Below are positions 54,170-64,000 of a DNA stretch of 64,000 nucleotides, piece after piece. The notes beneath the pieces are model-generated. The model had not been told where the DNA came from. It searched no databases and worked only from the letters and a program-made list of their open reading frames with translations. A program made the position numbers and the translations under genes. The DNA lies in NCBI RefSeq assembly GCF_009696485.1, contig NZ_VULY01000018.1, positions 124,001 through 188,000 on the forward strand, in the 5' to 3' direction. How positions within the stretch are numbered: the first letter of the stretch is position 1; each line of letters starts with the position of its first letter. The DNA comes from Suipraeoptans intestinalis (GTDB lineage Bacteria; Bacillota; Clostridia; Lachnospirales; Lachnospiraceae).

Positions 54170-54215
54170 ACATATTACCCTCCTGTTCCATAGGATTTTT
54201 TCTTGTCCAGCAGGA

Positions 54216-54239
54216 TTTTTTGTTATCTTTTTTGTTATC
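54216..54239. repeat. Direct repeat upstream of the adhesin promoter
   Basis: Two perfect adjacent copies of TTTTTTGTTATC (plus-strand reading). They are about 50 bases upstream of the -10. Confidence 0.85.
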
Positions 54240-54278
54240 TGCGTTTCAGTTGGCTGCAGGGTCATAGCAGGAGGCTCC

Positions 54279-55022
54279 TTACAATCCCATTGCGATCCGT
54301 ATGATCCCCAGAATCAACAGATGGGCGGGATAAAATATATAGAAGAACCACTTGGAAAAAATCCTGCCCCGTTCCATCCGTTTGCCGTTATACAGCCAGA
54401 TGATACAGATTCCGGAAAGAAGCATCCCCGACACCTTTCCTGCCACAACAAAAAACAGAGCTGCTCCTGTGTATTCGTAAAAGCTTCCCATAGACAAAAG
54501 TCCGAACGCTCCCATGGAGATTCCGTATGCAACAGCCAGACGCTTTTTATCTTTCCCGGCCCAAAGAAACAACAGAGTAAAAACAGGCGCCAGAATGAAC
54601 CAGTCGCAGAACAGACAAGGGATCAGCAGCAGGATCACATACAATACCTTCTTCCAGCGGCGAGACGCTGTGTGGATCACATCAATGATCAAAAAACAAA
54701 AAAACAGGGTAAATAACATGTTAAATCCGGTGAATCGCAGGATCTCTCCCGATGACAAGGCAAGGCCGAACGGGATCTGAGAGATGACCGCCCAGAAAAG
54801 CAGCCGGTTTCTGTAGCTGGATTTAGATCTGGTATATCCATACCCTTCCACCAGAAAATAGCACATTGTGATCGCAGTAAAATATCCGATATCCAGCAGC
54901 GCCTCATGCCAGACTGTCCCCGGCTCCAGAAAAATATTGCCAATATGGTTTAGCAGCATGGTAAACATGGCAAAATATTTGATCACATCCCTGTTGAGGC
55001 CAAAGCTTTTTTCTCTTTCCAT
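54279..55022 (-). CDS. TraX-family membrane protein
   Basis: 247 residues, about eight membrane segments. TraX family signs: DVIKYFAMFTMLLNHIGNIF, YGYTRSKSSYRNRLLFWAVI (basic after a TM) and FYIFYPAHLLIL at the end. F-plasmid TraX acetylates pilin; chromosomal members are presumed integral membrane acyltransferases with unknown substrate. It is 31 bases after the Nudix gene and precedes the adhesin. Confidence 0.82.
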   Translation of the reverse strand: MEREKSFGLNRDVIKYFAMFTMLLNHIGNIFLEPGTVWHEALLDIGYFTAITMCYFLVEGYGYTRSKSSYRNRLLFWAVISQIPFGLALSSGEILRFTGFNMLFTLFFCFLIIDVIHTASRRWKKVLYVILLLIPCLFCDWFILAPVFTLLFLWAGKDKKRLAVAYGISMGAFGLLSMGSFYEYTGAALFFVVAGKVSGMLLSGICIIWLYNGKRMERGRIFSKWFFYIFYPAHLLILGIIRIAMGL

Positions 55023-55058
55023 CCTGTTCTCCTCCTCTGCTTTCCAGCCGCTTCTTCG

Positions 55059-55616
55059 TTAGTTTGCGGTTCTTCTGCTTTTCCCATAAGCCTCTCCATA
55101 GGCCAAAAGAGCCGCTATGGTCTTGGAATCCTGAATCTCTCCCCGAAAGATCTTCTCTTTTAATTCTTCCAGCGGATAGGCGCTTACATGAATAAATTCG
55201 TTTTCATCCAGATGCTGTCTGGATGGGATCAAATCTTCCGCTACATAGATCTCCACCTTTTCATTTGAAAAAGCTACCATCGTGCGGACGGTGATCAGCC
55301 ACTTTGGTTCCTGACAAAAATATCCCGTCTCTTCTTCCAGCTCCCTCTGGGCGCAAAGTCTGGGATCCTCTCCCGGCGCATCCAGCTTGCCCGCCGGGAT
55401 CTCCAATGTCTCCCGATCCAGAGCGCTTCGGTATTGCTCCACCATAAGGATCCGTCCATCCGGCAGCACCGGAACCACCGCCGCTGCCCCGTCATGATGG
55501 ATATAATCCCAGTTTTCTTCGTTTCCTCCGGCAAATTGCATCTTATCCTGATATACCTTGATAACAGAGCCTTCATACATTAATTTTCTGTCTGCCCTTA
55601 CCACATTCTTTTTCAT
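55059..55616 (-). CDS. Nudix hydrolase, ADP-ribose pyrophosphatase type
   Basis: 185 residues. The Nudix box G-x5-E-x7-REUXEEXGU is seen in GKLDAPGEDPRLCAQRELEE followed by ETGY. The preceding VVPVLPDGRILMVEQYRSAL and LEIPAG are typical of ADP-ribose hydrolases (NudF). A substrate other than ADP-ribose remains possible. Confidence 0.88.
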   Translation of the reverse strand: MKKNVVRADRKLMYEGSVIKVYQDKMQFAGGNEENWDYIHHDGAAAVVPVLPDGRILMVEQYRSALDRETLEIPAGKLDAPGEDPRLCAQRELEEETGYFCQEPKWLITVRTMVAFSNEKVEIYVAEDLIPSRQHLDENEFIHVSAYPLEELKEKIFRGEIQDSKTIAALLAYGEAYGKSRRTAN

Positions 55617-55750
55617 GCTCTTTTCCCTTCTCTTCCGACGATCTGCTCCCTGCTGTTTTCGGATCCTTCTTTTCTCTCAGGCACACGCTTTTTATCCTCC
55701 GGCAGAAAACAATCCCCTGCTATCCCTGCTTCGGATTATTTCCCGATATA

Positions 55751-55791
55751 TAAAATATCGCCGAATAGTCAATATGACCACTCGGCGACAT
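55751..55791 (-). terminator. Terminator of rny
   Basis: Minus-strand ATGTCGCCGAGTGGTCA pairs with TGACTATTCGGCGATAT, followed by TTTTATAT. Confidence 0.85.
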
Positions 55792-55807
55792 CATCTCCAT
55801 TTATCTT

Positions 55808-57361
55808 CTACTTGGCATAGTCTGTAACCCTGGATTCCCGGATCACATTGACCTTGATCTGCCCCGGATATTCCAGCTCAAACTCAATTTGCTTTGCAAT
55901 ATCCCTGGCCATCAGCACCATGTCTGCATCAGATACCTTATCTGGAACTACCATTACACGAATCTCTCTACCTGCCTGAATTGCAAAAGATTTATCCACT
56001 CCCTTAAACTGGTTGGTGATATCTTCTAACTGTTTTAGTCTGTTTGTGTATGTCTCCAAGGTCTCTCTTCTCGCCCCCGGTCTGGCTGCAGATATGGTAT
56101 CCGCCGCCTGTACCAGACATGCGATCAAAGATTCCGGTTCAACTTCTCCGTGGTGTGACTCCACAGAATTAATAACGATCGCAGATTCTTTGTACTTTCT
56201 GCAGAGATCTACTCCGATCTGAATGTGCGATCCTTCCACATCGTGGTCGATGGACTTTCCGATATCATGCAACAGTCCTGCACGTCTGGCCATTCTGGTA
56301 TCTACTCCCAGCTCGCCTGCCAAAAGTCCTGCCAGATGCGCCACCTCGATGGAATGCTTTAGTGCATTCTGTCCATAGCTGGTCCTGAACCTCATACGTC
56401 CAAGCAGACGCACCAGTTCCGGATGTACTCCATGAACTCCCACTTCCAGTGTAGCCGCTTCTCCTTCCTCACGGATCAAAGTTTCCACTTCTTTCTGGGC
56501 TTTTTCCACCATTTCTTCAATCCTTGCCGGATGGATCCGCCCGTCTACGATCAGCTTCTCCAGTGCGATCCTTGCCACTTCACGACGGATGGGATCAAAT
56601 CCTGACAGAATAACCGCTTCCGGTGTATCATCAATGATCAATTCTATTCCCGTCAGCGTCTCGAGGGTCCGGATATTACGTCCTTCCCGTCCGATGATCC
56701 TTCCTTTCATCTCGTCGCTTGGAAGCTGTACCACAGAGATCGTAGTCTCTGCCACATGATCTGCCGCGCATCTTTGGATGGCAGTGACGATATACTCTTT
56801 CGCCTTTTTGTCAGCTTCTTCCTTCGCCTGCGCCTCCAGTTCCTTGATCATCTTAGCCGTATCATGCTTCACATCGTCTTCAACAGTTTTTAATAAATAC
56901 TCTTTTGCTTGTTCGGAGGTAAGTCCTGAGATTCTTTCTAGTTCCTGTACTCTCTGCCTGCCCAGCTGGTCCACTTCCGCTTCCCGCTGTTTCAGCCTCT
57001 CTTCCTTTGCTGTGAATCCTGCTTCTCGCTTCTCGATGGCTTCTGCCTTCTTGTCTAAAGTCTCCTCCTTGGAAAGGACTCTTTTTTCGTAACGCTGCAG
57101 TTCTGCTCTGCGTTCCTTGCTCTCCTTTTCAAGTTCATTCTTGTTGCGGATCGACTCTTCCTTGATCTCCAACAAGGACTCCTTCTTCTTTGCTTCTGCC
57201 GTTTTAACTGCGGTATCAATAATCTCTCTCGCCTTCGTCTCTGCATTTCCGATCTTGGATTCTGCATTTTTCTTCAGGCTCGATACTGTCAAAGCTCTAC
57301 TGACTATCGCCGTTATCACAATCAGCGCAACCGCCACAGCAATTCCTATTCCTACTGGCAC
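55808..57361 (-). CDS. rny: Ribonuclease Y, GTG start
   Basis: 517 residues. Endoribonuclease that starts mRNA decay. N-terminal TM ([18 protein letters not shown]), long coiled coil (residues 30-200), KH domain ([20 protein letters not shown]) and HD domain ([20 protein letters not shown]). The start is GTG, seven bases after AGGAGG. Monocistronic with its own promoter. Confidence 0.97.
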   Translation of the reverse strand: MPVGIGIAVAVALIVITAIVSRALTVSSLKKNAESKIGNAETKAREIIDTAVKTAEAKKKESLLEIKEESIRNKNELEKESKERRAELQRYEKRVLSKEETLDKKAEAIEKREAGFTAKEERLKQREAEVDQLGRQRVQELERISGLTSEQAKEYLLKTVEDDVKHDTAKMIKELEAQAKEEADKKAKEYIVTAIQRCAADHVAETTISVVQLPSDEMKGRIIGREGRNIRTLETLTGIELIIDDTPEAVILSGFDPIRREVARIALEKLIVDGRIHPARIEEMVEKAQKEVETLIREEGEAATLEVGVHGVHPELVRLLGRMRFRTSYGQNALKHSIEVAHLAGLLAGELGVDTRMARRAGLLHDIGKSIDHDVEGSHIQIGVDLCRKYKESAIVINSVESHHGEVEPESLIACLVQAADTISAARPGARRETLETYTNRLKQLEDITNQFKGVDKSFAIQAGREIRVMVVPDKVSDADMVLMARDIAKQIEFELEYPGQIKVNVIRESRVTDYAK

Positions 57362-57408
57362 AGGAGCACCTCCTTATTTTATTTTCATTGTACAAATACA
57401 ACACCTAA

Positions 57409-57437
57409 ATTCTATACTGTTTTCGGTATTATGTCAA
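57409..57437 (-). promoter_or_regulatory. Promoter of rny
   Basis: Minus-strand TTGACA (57432-57437), 17-base spacer, TAGAAT (57409-57414). Confidence 0.82.
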
Positions 57438-57440
57438 GAC

Positions 57441-58067
57441 TTACCATTCACTCCCAGTCTCTTCTTCCGTCAATTCCATCTGTCTTTGCACTTCCCGCCA
57501 AGAAAACCCTTTTCTGGCCAGATACCCTATGATCTTCTGCCTTTTTTTCTCATCCTTCTCCCGGGGATCATATCCCTTCTGGTGCAGAATGCGCCGGATG
57601 GCGTTGACGTGATCTTCCTGATCATAGACCTCCTCCATAGCCTGTCGGATCTCCTCTTTGGAAAGCCCTTTTTGAAAAAGAGCAAGCGCCATTTCCCTTT
57701 TGCTCTTTCTGTCCTTGTTCAATTCTATGTAGTCTCTGGCAAAGGCGGCATCATCCAGATAACCGAAGCTTTTCGCATATTCTACCGCTTCCCGAGCCAC
57801 ATCCTTGGGATATCTGTCCTGGATCAGTTTTCTTTTCAGTTGATCTTCTGTTTTTCTTCCAAAATTCAGAAGGTATAGCGCCCTTTTTTTTGCCCGCTTT
57901 ACCAGGATTTCCTCTCTGATATGACGATAATCCTCCGCAGACAGTTCCATTCCGCAGAGGATTCCGAGTTTTTTTACTTCTCCCAGATAAAGACAGAAGC
58001 CTTCCTTCTCATCCGTTTCTATAAAAACCTTTTTTTCATTGACCGGTCTGATTTTGGTGATCTGCAT
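57441..58067 (-). CDS. recX: RecA regulatory protein RecX
   Basis: 208 residues. Three-helix RecX repeats: ALYLLNFGRKTEDQLKRKLI, EYAKSFGYLDDAAFARDYIE, and YLARKGFSWREVQRQMEL. It modulates RecA filaments. Starts two bases after recA. Confidence 0.92.
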   Translation of the reverse strand: MQITKIRPVNEKKVFIETDEKEGFCLYLGEVKKLGILCGMELSAEDYRHIREEILVKRAKKRALYLLNFGRKTEDQLKRKLIQDRYPKDVAREAVEYAKSFGYLDDAAFARDYIELNKDRKSKREMALALFQKGLSKEEIRQAMEEVYDQEDHVNAIRRILHQKGYDPREKDEKKRQKIIGYLARKGFSWREVQRQMELTEEETGSEW

Positions 58068-58069
58068 TT

Positions 58070-59224
58070 TTATTCATCACCTTCAAACAGCGTGTCCAGT
58101 TCCTCATCAAAGAAATCATCCAGCTCTTCTTCCTTTGCAGCTATCCCCTCTTTCGCCGGCTCCGGGGCGGAGCTTTTGGCCTCTCCTCCCATATTGCTTA
58201 CCAGGGAATGGGCGCGGACTTTCTCTTCGATTTCTTCCGCTAGTTCCGGATGCTCCATAAAGTAGTTCTTGGAGTTCTCCCTTCCTTGCCCCAGTCGGGT
58301 TCCTTCATAGGAAAACCATGCGCCGCTCTTTTTGATGATATCACACTTGACTCCCATGTCCAGGATGTCTCCCTCCTTGGAGATCCCCTTTCCATACATA
58401 ATATCGAACTCTGCCTCTTTGAAAGGAGGCGCGATCTTGTTCTTTACAACTTTGGCACGCGTCCTGTTTCCTATCATCTCCCCGCTCTGCTTCAATACCT
58501 CTATCCTTCTGATATCGATGCGGACGGATGAATAGAATTTTAACGCTCTTCCTCCCGTCGTTGTCTCTCCGCCGCCGTAGCTCCCTACCTTTTCCCGCAG
58601 CTGGTTGATGAAGATCACAATACAGTTGGCTTTTCCGATAATAGGCGTCAGCTTTCTGAGCGCCTGGGACATCAATCTGGCCTGCAGTCCCACATGACTG
58701 TCTCCCATGCCGCCTTCGATCTCCTGCCGGGGAACCAGAGCTGCGACAGAGTCGATGACGATAATATCCAGCGCTCCCGATCTGGCCATCGTTTCTGCGA
58801 TCTCCAGCGCCTGATCTCCGCTGTCCGGCTGCGAAATATAAAGTTCGTCAATATCTACTCCGATATTCTTGGCATACACCGGATCCAGGGCATGCTCTGC
58901 ATCAATAAATCCTGCAATTCCTCCTGCCCTTTGTACGGAGGCAATGGCATGAAGCGCGATTGTTGTCTTTCCGCTGGACTCCGGTCCGTAGATCTCTATT
59001 ACCCTTCCTCTGGGCAGTCCGCCAAGTCCCAGCGCCAGATCCAGACTGAGGGAGCCTGTGGGAACTGTCTCCACTGCCACCTGTGCGGCAGGATCCCCCA
59101 GCTTCATTACCGTTCCCTTTCCAAAATCCTTCTCCAGCTTTGCGATAGCCATAGAAAGAGCTTCTAATTTTTTTTCATTTTCTCTGCTCTGCTGTACTGA
59201 TTCTTTCTTTGTATCTTTCTTCAT
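58070..59224 (-). CDS. recA: Recombinase RecA
   Basis: 384 residues. Walker [12 protein letters not shown] at 80-90, [26 protein letters not shown], and [20 protein letters not shown]. Acidic C-terminal tail. Pairs strands in recombination and triggers LexA cleavage. Co-transcribed with recX; regulated by a LexA box. Confidence 0.98.
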   Translation of the reverse strand: MKKDTKKESVQQSRENEKKLEALSMAIAKLEKDFGKGTVMKLGDPAAQVAVETVPTGSLSLDLALGLGGLPRGRVIEIYGPESSGKTTIALHAIASVQRAGGIAGFIDAEHALDPVYAKNIGVDIDELYISQPDSGDQALEIAETMARSGALDIIVIDSVAALVPRQEIEGGMGDSHVGLQARLMSQALRKLTPIIGKANCIVIFINQLREKVGSYGGGETTTGGRALKFYSSVRIDIRRIEVLKQSGEMIGNRTRAKVVKNKIAPPFKEAEFDIMYGKGISKEGDILDMGVKCDIIKKSGAWFSYEGTRLGQGRENSKNYFMEHPELAEEIEEKVRAHSLVSNMGGEAKSSAPEPAKEGIAAKEEELDDFFDEELDTLFEGDE

Positions 59225-59240
59225 CTAAGTTCTCCTTTTC

Positions 59241-59254
59241 AGAACAAATGTTCT
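59241..59254. promoter_or_regulatory. LexA (SOS) box of recA
   Basis: AGAACAAATGTTCT, a GAAC-N4-GTTC palindrome as in Gram-positive LexA sites, downstream of the -10 box. Confidence 0.85.
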
Positions 59255-59268
59255 ATATCTTTGATCCT

Positions 59269-59297
59269 ATGTTAGTCTACTTTTTCCATCCTGTCAA
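59269..59297 (-). promoter_or_regulatory. Promoter of recA-recX
   Basis: Minus-strand TTGACA (59292-59297), 17-base spacer, TAACAT (59269-59274); LexA box about 10 bases past the transcription start. Confidence 0.75.
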
Positions 59298-59322
59298 TCT
59301 TTTTCTGAAAAAATGACAGTCC

Positions 59323-59901
59323 TTATACATTCAGCCTCAGCTGTACTTCTTCCTCTGCCTCTTCCTTAAATTCTTCCATCTGTTCCGGGTCCGGACTTGG
59401 AAGTTCTCCGGCGGAAGGCAGCCCGAACCTTCTTAAAAACTCCTGCGTCGTACCAAACAGGATGGGTTTTCCCGGAGCGTCCAGCCTTCCCATCTCCGAC
59501 ACCAGTTCGTATTCCACCAGCTTATTTACTGCATGATCCGATTTAACTCCTCTGATCTTCTCGATCTCCTGTTTGGTAACCGGCTGCTTATAGGCAATGA
59601 TAGACAGCGTTTCCATCAACACTTCCGTCAGCACGTGCCTGCGGGGCTGACTGGCCAGCCTGATCAGATATTCGTAGGCTTCCGCCTTGGTACACAGCTG
59701 CACGGAATCTTCCAGCTCTATCAACTGGATCCCTCTGTCTTCCTCCAGATATTTTTCCTTCAGTACCTCCAGGATCTTTCGTGTTGTTTTTTCATCATGG
59801 TCAATGGCTTTCGAAAGCTTTTCGATTTCCACCGCATCTCCCATCGTAAATAGTATCGCCTCGACAATCCCTGCCAATCTGTTCATTTCCACTTCAACCA
59901 T
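59323..59901 (-). CDS. scpB: Segregation and condensation protein B
   Basis: 192 residues from ATG 59901 (AAAGG upstream); a longer frame overlaps scpA. Two winged helices: AGIVEAILFTMGDAVEIEKL and ETLSIIAYKQPVTKQEIEKI with RGVKSDHAVNKLVEYELVSE. Kleisin-interacting subunit of the SMC complex. Sixteen bases after scpA. Confidence 0.95.
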   Translation of the reverse strand: MVEVEMNRLAGIVEAILFTMGDAVEIEKLSKAIDHDEKTTRKILEVLKEKYLEEDRGIQLIELEDSVQLCTKAEAYEYLIRLASQPRRHVLTEVLMETLSIIAYKQPVTKQEIEKIRGVKSDHAVNKLVEYELVSEMGRLDAPGKPILFGTTQEFLRRFGLPSAGELPSPDPEQMEEFKEEAEEEVQLRLNV

Positions 59902-59917
59902 ACTGCCTTTCTTCCTT

Positions 59918-60670
59918 TTATTTTTCATCCGCGTTCCACAGGATCCGGATCTCCTCAAACGCCTTTTCCTGCTCCACATGGATCTGTCCTTCTTTCATCA
60001 GCTGAAGCACTGCCAAAAAAGTGACGACTACCTGTATTTTGGATGTCTGGGCCTCCAGTAGCTGCCGAAAGCGGACATTTCTGTTGCGTCTGATGTAATC
60101 GGTAACATAACTCAGTTTCTCGGGAAGGGTCACTTCTTCTTTTTCTATCTTTCCGAATTTGCTTCGGACCGGATCCAGCTTGTCCGCCCTTTTTTGCATA
60201 ACCTCCTGAAAGATTCCATGCAGCCTTTGCAATGTCACTCCTTCCAGCAGACGATCCATATCCACCGGCTCCTGGTATTCTTTCACTTCCGGCGGAAGAG
60301 ATTCCCTCCGGCAGATCCTTCCGGCCCCACAGCTTTCCCTGTCTCTGAGCCAGGATGCCATGCATTTGTATTTTTTGTATTCCAGAAGCTGTTCCAGAAG
60401 TTCCTGTCTCGGATCCTCCCTCTCCCCTTCCTCGTTTTCCTCCGCCGGAAGAAGCATCCTGCACTTGATGTCCAGAAGCGTAGCCGCCATTACCAGGAAT
60501 TCACTCATAATGTTTAGATCTTCCGATTCCATTTGCCGGATATATTCCATATACTGGCCGGTAATTTCTACGATCGGAATATCGTAGATATCTATTTTAT
60601 TTTTATCGATCAGATGTAGCAGAAGATCCAGCGGACCTTCAAATACCTGCAGTTTTACGGGAATTCCCAT
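59918..60670 (-). CDS. scpA: Segregation and condensation protein A
   Basis: 250 residues. Kleisin of the SMC complex: LQVFEGPLDLLLHLIDKNKI near the start and the C-terminal ATTFLAVLQL-like VVTFLAVLQLMKEGQI. It overlaps the upstream metallophosphoesterase gene by 32 bases, so translation is coupled. Confidence 0.95.
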   Translation of the reverse strand: MGIPVKLQVFEGPLDLLLHLIDKNKIDIYDIPIVEITGQYMEYIRQMESEDLNIMSEFLVMAATLLDIKCRMLLPAEENEEGEREDPRQELLEQLLEYKKYKCMASWLRDRESCGAGRICRRESLPPEVKEYQEPVDMDRLLEGVTLQRLHGIFQEVMQKRADKLDPVRSKFGKIEKEEVTLPEKLSYVTDYIRRNRNVRFRQLLEAQTSKIQVVVTFLAVLQLMKEGQIHVEQEKAFEEIRILWNADEK

Positions 60671-61541
60671 TTCCTTTTTCTCCTTGCAATGTAATAATAA
60701 CCAGCTCCGCCGGATTCCACAGTCGGAACGGCAGCGTATGAACGCCCAGACCTCTGCTGATGATGGCTGTTGCCTTCTCTGAAAGCTTGTGTTTTCCGGC
60801 TGTGTAAGGGGGAAACAGCCGGAAATCCGGAGACAGAATTCCTCTGTTTCCCGGAAATCCTACGATCCCTCCATGATAATGACCGGACAGAAAAAGATTG
60901 CCTCCCCATTTCTCGTAAACTTTCATATATTTGGGATTATGAGCCAACACGATCTCAAATCCATCCTCTTCCTTCTTTATAAGACGATCCAGATCCCTTT
61001 TGACAACCGGCTTCCCTCCCTGTTTTTTGTATCCCCAAAGCGGAATCTCCAATCCCGTCAGACAGATCTTTGCCCCGTCCCACAGGAATGCTTCCCGCCG
61101 GTTTTCCAACATACAGATCCCGTTCGTCTCCAAGGCGGATCTGTATCTGTCATATCTGCCTTCATAAAACCGGGCGTTTTCTTTCATCTTTTGCTCATGA
61201 TTTCCATTTGCATAATAAACAGGACAAAGTTTTGCCAGCCGTATCAAAAAAGAGAGGGTGCCCTCATAAGAGCTGCTTCTTTTTCCCACCAGCATATCGC
61301 CTCCGATCAGGATGATATCCGGTTTTTCCTCCCGGATCGCCCGGTAGAGCCTCTGGTTTTCTTTTCCATAGGAAGCGTTGTGAAGATCGCTTAAAAAAAC
61401 CACCTTCCGGCTTCTTTTCATTCCATTCAGTTCCCTTGCGGATACGGTATAATACACCTTTCGGAATGTATGCAGTTCCCGCACCGCCTCCAGTACGACG
61501 TACAGTGCGACTATTCCTAACACCACTATGATCGTTTGCAA
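60639..61541 (-). CDS. Membrane-anchored metallophosphoesterase
   Basis: 300 residues. One N-terminal TM (residues 3-18), then a calcineurin-type domain: VVFLSDLHNASYG, LIGGDMLVG, ANGNHE, VLAHNP and LSGHYHGG supply the metal ligands. YkuE-like family, active on the cell surface or in the membrane; the substrate is not known. Between recG and scpA. Confidence 0.88.
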   Translation of the reverse strand: MQTIIVVLGIVALYVVLEAVRELHTFRKVYYTVSARELNGMKRSRKVVFLSDLHNASYGKENQRLYRAIREEKPDIILIGGDMLVGKRSSSYEGTLSFLIRLAKLCPVYYANGNHEQKMKENARFYEGRYDRYRSALETNGICMLENRREAFLWDGAKICLTGLEIPLWGYKKQGGKPVVKRDLDRLIKKEEDGFEIVLAHNPKYMKVYEKWGGNLFLSGHYHGGIVGFPGNRGILSPDFRLFPPYTAGKHKLSEKATAIISRGLGVHTLPFRLWNPAELVIITLQGEKGNGNSRKTAGI

Positions 61542-61575
61542 CCGTTTCTCCTTTTCTCCTTTTTCGATCCGTCCT

Positions 61576-63591
61576 CTAAAGCACCACCGGACCCTGCCTG
61601 AGAGTCAGACACTCCCTGTCCTGCCTCTCCAGTTCTTTCGCCACCTTTGCCGCCAATTTCAGTATCTGGGAATCCTGAAAGATATCCCCTATTTTAAAAT
61701 CCATTAACCCACTTTGCCGGATCCCAAACAGGTCTCCCGGTCCTCTCAGCCGCAGATCTTCTTCGGCAATAAAAAAGCCATCGTTACTCTGATTCAGGAT
61801 CTCCAGTCTGTCCCGGATCTCTTTTGATCTGGAGGCAGTCATAAAAATGCAGTAAGACTGGTGCTTTCCCCGCCCCACTCTTCCTCTTAATTGATGTAGC
61901 TGTGCCAGCCCAAACCGTTCCGCATTCTCGATCAGGATCACCGTAGCATTTGGAACATCGATCCCCACCTCAATCACTGTCGTAGACACCAGTATCTGGA
62001 TCTTATTCTGGGAAAACGCCTGCATCAGCCTGTCTTTTTCAGCAGGCTTCATTTTTCCATGCAGACATTCCACACAGATCTCCTTCCCTAATGCCTCCCG
62101 CAAAACCTCCGTATAATCCGTCACGTTTTCTGCATCCAGATGTTCGCTTTCTTCCACCATCGGGCAGATCACATAACACTGCCGCCCCTCTTCCACCTGC
62201 TTCTTTAAAAAGGCGTATGCCTTTTTGCGGTAATCCGTTCCCACCACGCAGTTCTTGATCGGAATCCGGTTTAAAGGACGCTCCGCTATCACGGAAACGT
62301 CCAGATCGCCATACAAAATAATCGCCAGCGTTCTGGGAATCGGCGTTGCACTCATGACCAAAACATGCGGTTTTTTGCCTTTTTTTGCAAAATCTCCTCT
62401 CTGGTTTACGCCGAATCTATGCTGTTCATCTGTAACTACCAGAGCAAGATCATGATATTCCACCTGCTCCTGGATCAGGGCATGCGTTCCCACTACAATA
62501 TCCGCCCTGCCCTCTCGAATCCTTTCATAGACTTCTTTTCTTGCCTTCCCTGTCAGGGATCCGGTTAAAAGTTCCACGGTAACGTCAAGGCCTGCAGCCG
62601 CAAACATATTCTGCAGGTTTTCGTAGTGCTGGTTTGCCAATACCTCCGTCGGCGCCATCAGCGCTCCCTGATATCCGCTTCCCACCGTCTGAAGAAGTGC
62701 CAGAACCGCCACGATCGTTTTGCCGGACCCCACGTCTCCTTGTATCAGTCTTGCCATCATTTTTCCGGATCTCAGATCTTCGGAAACCTCCCGGCACACC
62801 TGCCTTTGCGCATTTGTCAGCCGATAAGGTAAGGATTCCTCCAGTTTTTGGCTCAGCCTGGTATCCCAGGCAAGATAACTGCTTTCCTCCGCTTCCTTCT
62901 TTTCTTTCAGACCTCTGACGGCAAGGATAAATGTGAGAAATTCGTCAAACACCAGTCTTTGTCTACTATATTCAAATTCTTCTTTTGTTTTGGGAAAATG
63001 GATTCCAAGAACAGCGTCTTTCCACAGAAATAGATGATTTTCCTTCAGAATATGCTCCGGCAAGGCTTCCTCTTTGAACGTAAAATGCTCCAGAACCTGC
63101 TGGACCGCCTTTTTTACCACTTTGTTGGACAACCCTGCCGTCACACTGTAAACAGGCTGCATGGAATGCAGCCTTTCTTTATATGCCTGTAAAGAGAGAA
63201 AGATTTCAGGCTGCTCCATTCGGAACTCGCCTTTTTTTAAGACAATCCTCCCCCTTAAAATAATTTCCTGCCCTTCTTTGAAGCTATGCTTTAAAAAGGG
63301 CATACGAAACCACAGTACACGGAGACTTCCCGTATCATCCCGGATCAAAAGAGTCGTGACCTGCATTTCCCGACTGCCCGCCACCCGCACCGGTGATACG
63401 ATCTTTCCCCTTATCGCCTGTATCCGTCCTTCCTCCAACTGGGAGATGAATACAGGCACTTCATAAATATCGTAAGTCCTAGGATAGAAGCGGATCAGAT
63501 CTCCCACTGTAAAAAGCCCCAGCTTCTGGAAGAGTTTTTCCGTCTTTTCTCCTATCCCTTTCAGTTGATTTAATCTTGTCTCTTCTATCAT
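61576..63591 (-). CDS. recG: ATP-dependent DNA helicase RecG
   Basis: 671 residues. N-terminal wedge OB-fold domain, Walker [25 protein letters not shown] box [14 protein letters not shown], and [11 protein letters not shown] and [20 protein letters not shown] in the C-terminal helicase lobe. Remodels stalled forks and Holliday junctions. 16 bases after the FakA-like gene. Confidence 0.97.
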   Translation of the reverse strand: MIEETRLNQLKGIGEKTEKLFQKLGLFTVGDLIRFYPRTYDIYEVPVFISQLEEGRIQAIRGKIVSPVRVAGSREMQVTTLLIRDDTGSLRVLWFRMPFLKHSFKEGQEIILRGRIVLKKGEFRMEQPEIFLSLQAYKERLHSMQPVYSVTAGLSNKVVKKAVQQVLEHFTFKEEALPEHILKENHLFLWKDAVLGIHFPKTKEEFEYSRQRLVFDEFLTFILAVRGLKEKKEAEESSYLAWDTRLSQKLEESLPYRLTNAQRQVCREVSEDLRSGKMMARLIQGDVGSGKTIVAVLALLQTVGSGYQGALMAPTEVLANQHYENLQNMFAAAGLDVTVELLTGSLTGKARKEVYERIREGRADIVVGTHALIQEQVEYHDLALVVTDEQHRFGVNQRGDFAKKGKKPHVLVMSATPIPRTLAIILYGDLDVSVIAERPLNRIPIKNCVVGTDYRKKAYAFLKKQVEEGRQCYVICPMVEESEHLDAENVTDYTEVLREALGKEICVECLHGKMKPAEKDRLMQAFSQNKIQILVSTTVIEVGIDVPNATVILIENAERFGLAQLHQLRGRVGRGKHQSYCIFMTASRSKEIRDRLEILNQSNDGFFIAEEDLRLRGPGDLFGIRQSGLMDFKIGDIFQDSQILKLAAKVAKELERQDRECLTLRQGPVVL

Positions 63592-63607
63592 ATCCCTGCC
63601 TGACGGA

Positions 63608-64000
63608 CTATTCCACTGCCATCACGTAGTAATAGATCGGCTGTCCGCCGTAATGAGCGTCTACATCCAGATCTGGATACAGCTCTTCTACCGCCTGCAC
63701 AAATGCTGCCGCCGCTTCTTCGCTGACGTCTTCCCCGTAATAGAGACTGATCAGCTCGGAACTGTCATCTACCAAATGATCCAGCATCTCTCTGGCTGTC
63801 GCTTCCACTTCTTTCCCTACTGCCAGAATCCCATTATCGCCAATTCCCATAATGTCGCCTTCTTTGATCTCTTTCTCATCGATACAGGTATCCCGGACTG
63901 CGTAGGTAACCTGTCCGGTCTTCACTTTTGCGATCTCCTCCAGCATCACAGCCTCATTGGAGGGTACATCCTCCTCCGGCATGAAATTGATGACTGCCGT
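63608..64000 (-). CDS. DAK2-domain (FakA/YloV) protein, C-terminal part
   Basis: The last 130 residues of a gene that begins beyond the window (the frame is open to base 64000: [20 protein letters not shown]). Ends with [40 protein letters not shown]. These match the C-terminal EDD domain of FakA/YloV, which phosphorylates fatty acids with a FakB partner. yloV before recG is the usual order in Firmicutes. Confidence 0.85.
   Translation of the reverse strand, partial: TAVINFMPEEDVPSNEAVMLEEIAKVKTGQVTYAVRDTCIDEKEIKEGDIMGIGDNGILAVGKEVEATAREMLDHLVDDSSELISLYYGEDVSEEAAAAFVQAVEELYPDLDVDAHYGGQPIYYYVMAVE

Overview
The window looks like a chromosomal segment of a low-to-mid G+C Clostridia bacterium, most likely a gut Lachnospiraceae. 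The evidence is gene content and order: asp23-nusB-xseAB-ispA-dxs-tlyA, rimP-nusA-ylxRQ-infB-rbfA-nrnA-truB-ribF, fakA-recG-...-scpAB, strong AGGAGG ribosome binding sites, and several secreted proteins with choline-binding-type (CW_binding_1) repeats. No species can be named from the sequence alone. Nearly every gene is on the minus strand; only the alanine symporter and rpsT are on plus. I saw no rRNA, tRNA, CRISPR array, insertion sequence or prophage.

Layout from left to right. 1-5325: an operon read right to left from an Asp23/Gls24 protein through nusB, exonuclease VII, the isoprenoid genes ispA and dxs, to tlyA, which runs off the window. 5488-7086: prfC with its own promoter. 7203-10124: a zinc uptake operon (Fur-family regulator, then ZnuA, ZnuC, ZnuB) with a candidate operator at its promoter. 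10225-13117: a self-contained two-gene cassette with its own promoter and terminator. It encodes a secreted caspase/gingipain-like (clan CD) peptidase carried on cell-wall-binding repeats, and a second secreted repeat protein. 13333-17355: pnp with a membrane-anchored unknown protein, an orphan PrdA-N-terminus-like protein, and rpsO. 17552-28139: mscL, a Na/Pi cotransporter homologue, and the ribF-truB-nrnA-rbfA-infB-ylxQ-ylxR-nusA-rimP translation/RNA block.

28635-30653: the alanine symporter (plus) convergent on a small membrane protein. 30746-36424: a type II topoisomerase pair of the ParE/ParC kind, followed 21 bases later by a secreted CHAP-domain autolysin with about 15 wall-binding repeats. 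36647-36910: rpsT with a TTG start. 37072-40408: a CstA-type transporter and ilvN-ilvC. 40598-45316: the glycolytic genes gapA, pgk, tpiA and gpmI. 45432-49592: iscR-iscS-iscU-mnmA plus a PHP phosphatase (iron-sulfur and tRNA thiolation). 49779-55022: a 1450-residue surface adhesin with CnaB/SpaA modules and a TraX-like membrane protein. 55059-64000: a Nudix hydrolase, RNase Y, recX-recA (with a LexA box), scpB-scpA, a metallophosphoesterase, recG and the C-terminus of a FakA/YloV protein.

Most of the window is conserved core genome. The accessory and most unusual parts are the clan CD peptidase cassette (10344-13040), the PrdA-like orphan between rpsO and pnp, the CHAP autolysin, and the adhesin. 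Several promoters carry good palindromes that suggest specific regulation (zur, ilvN, gapA, iscR, recA). All functional names rest on recognised motifs and gene order; no database search was run.
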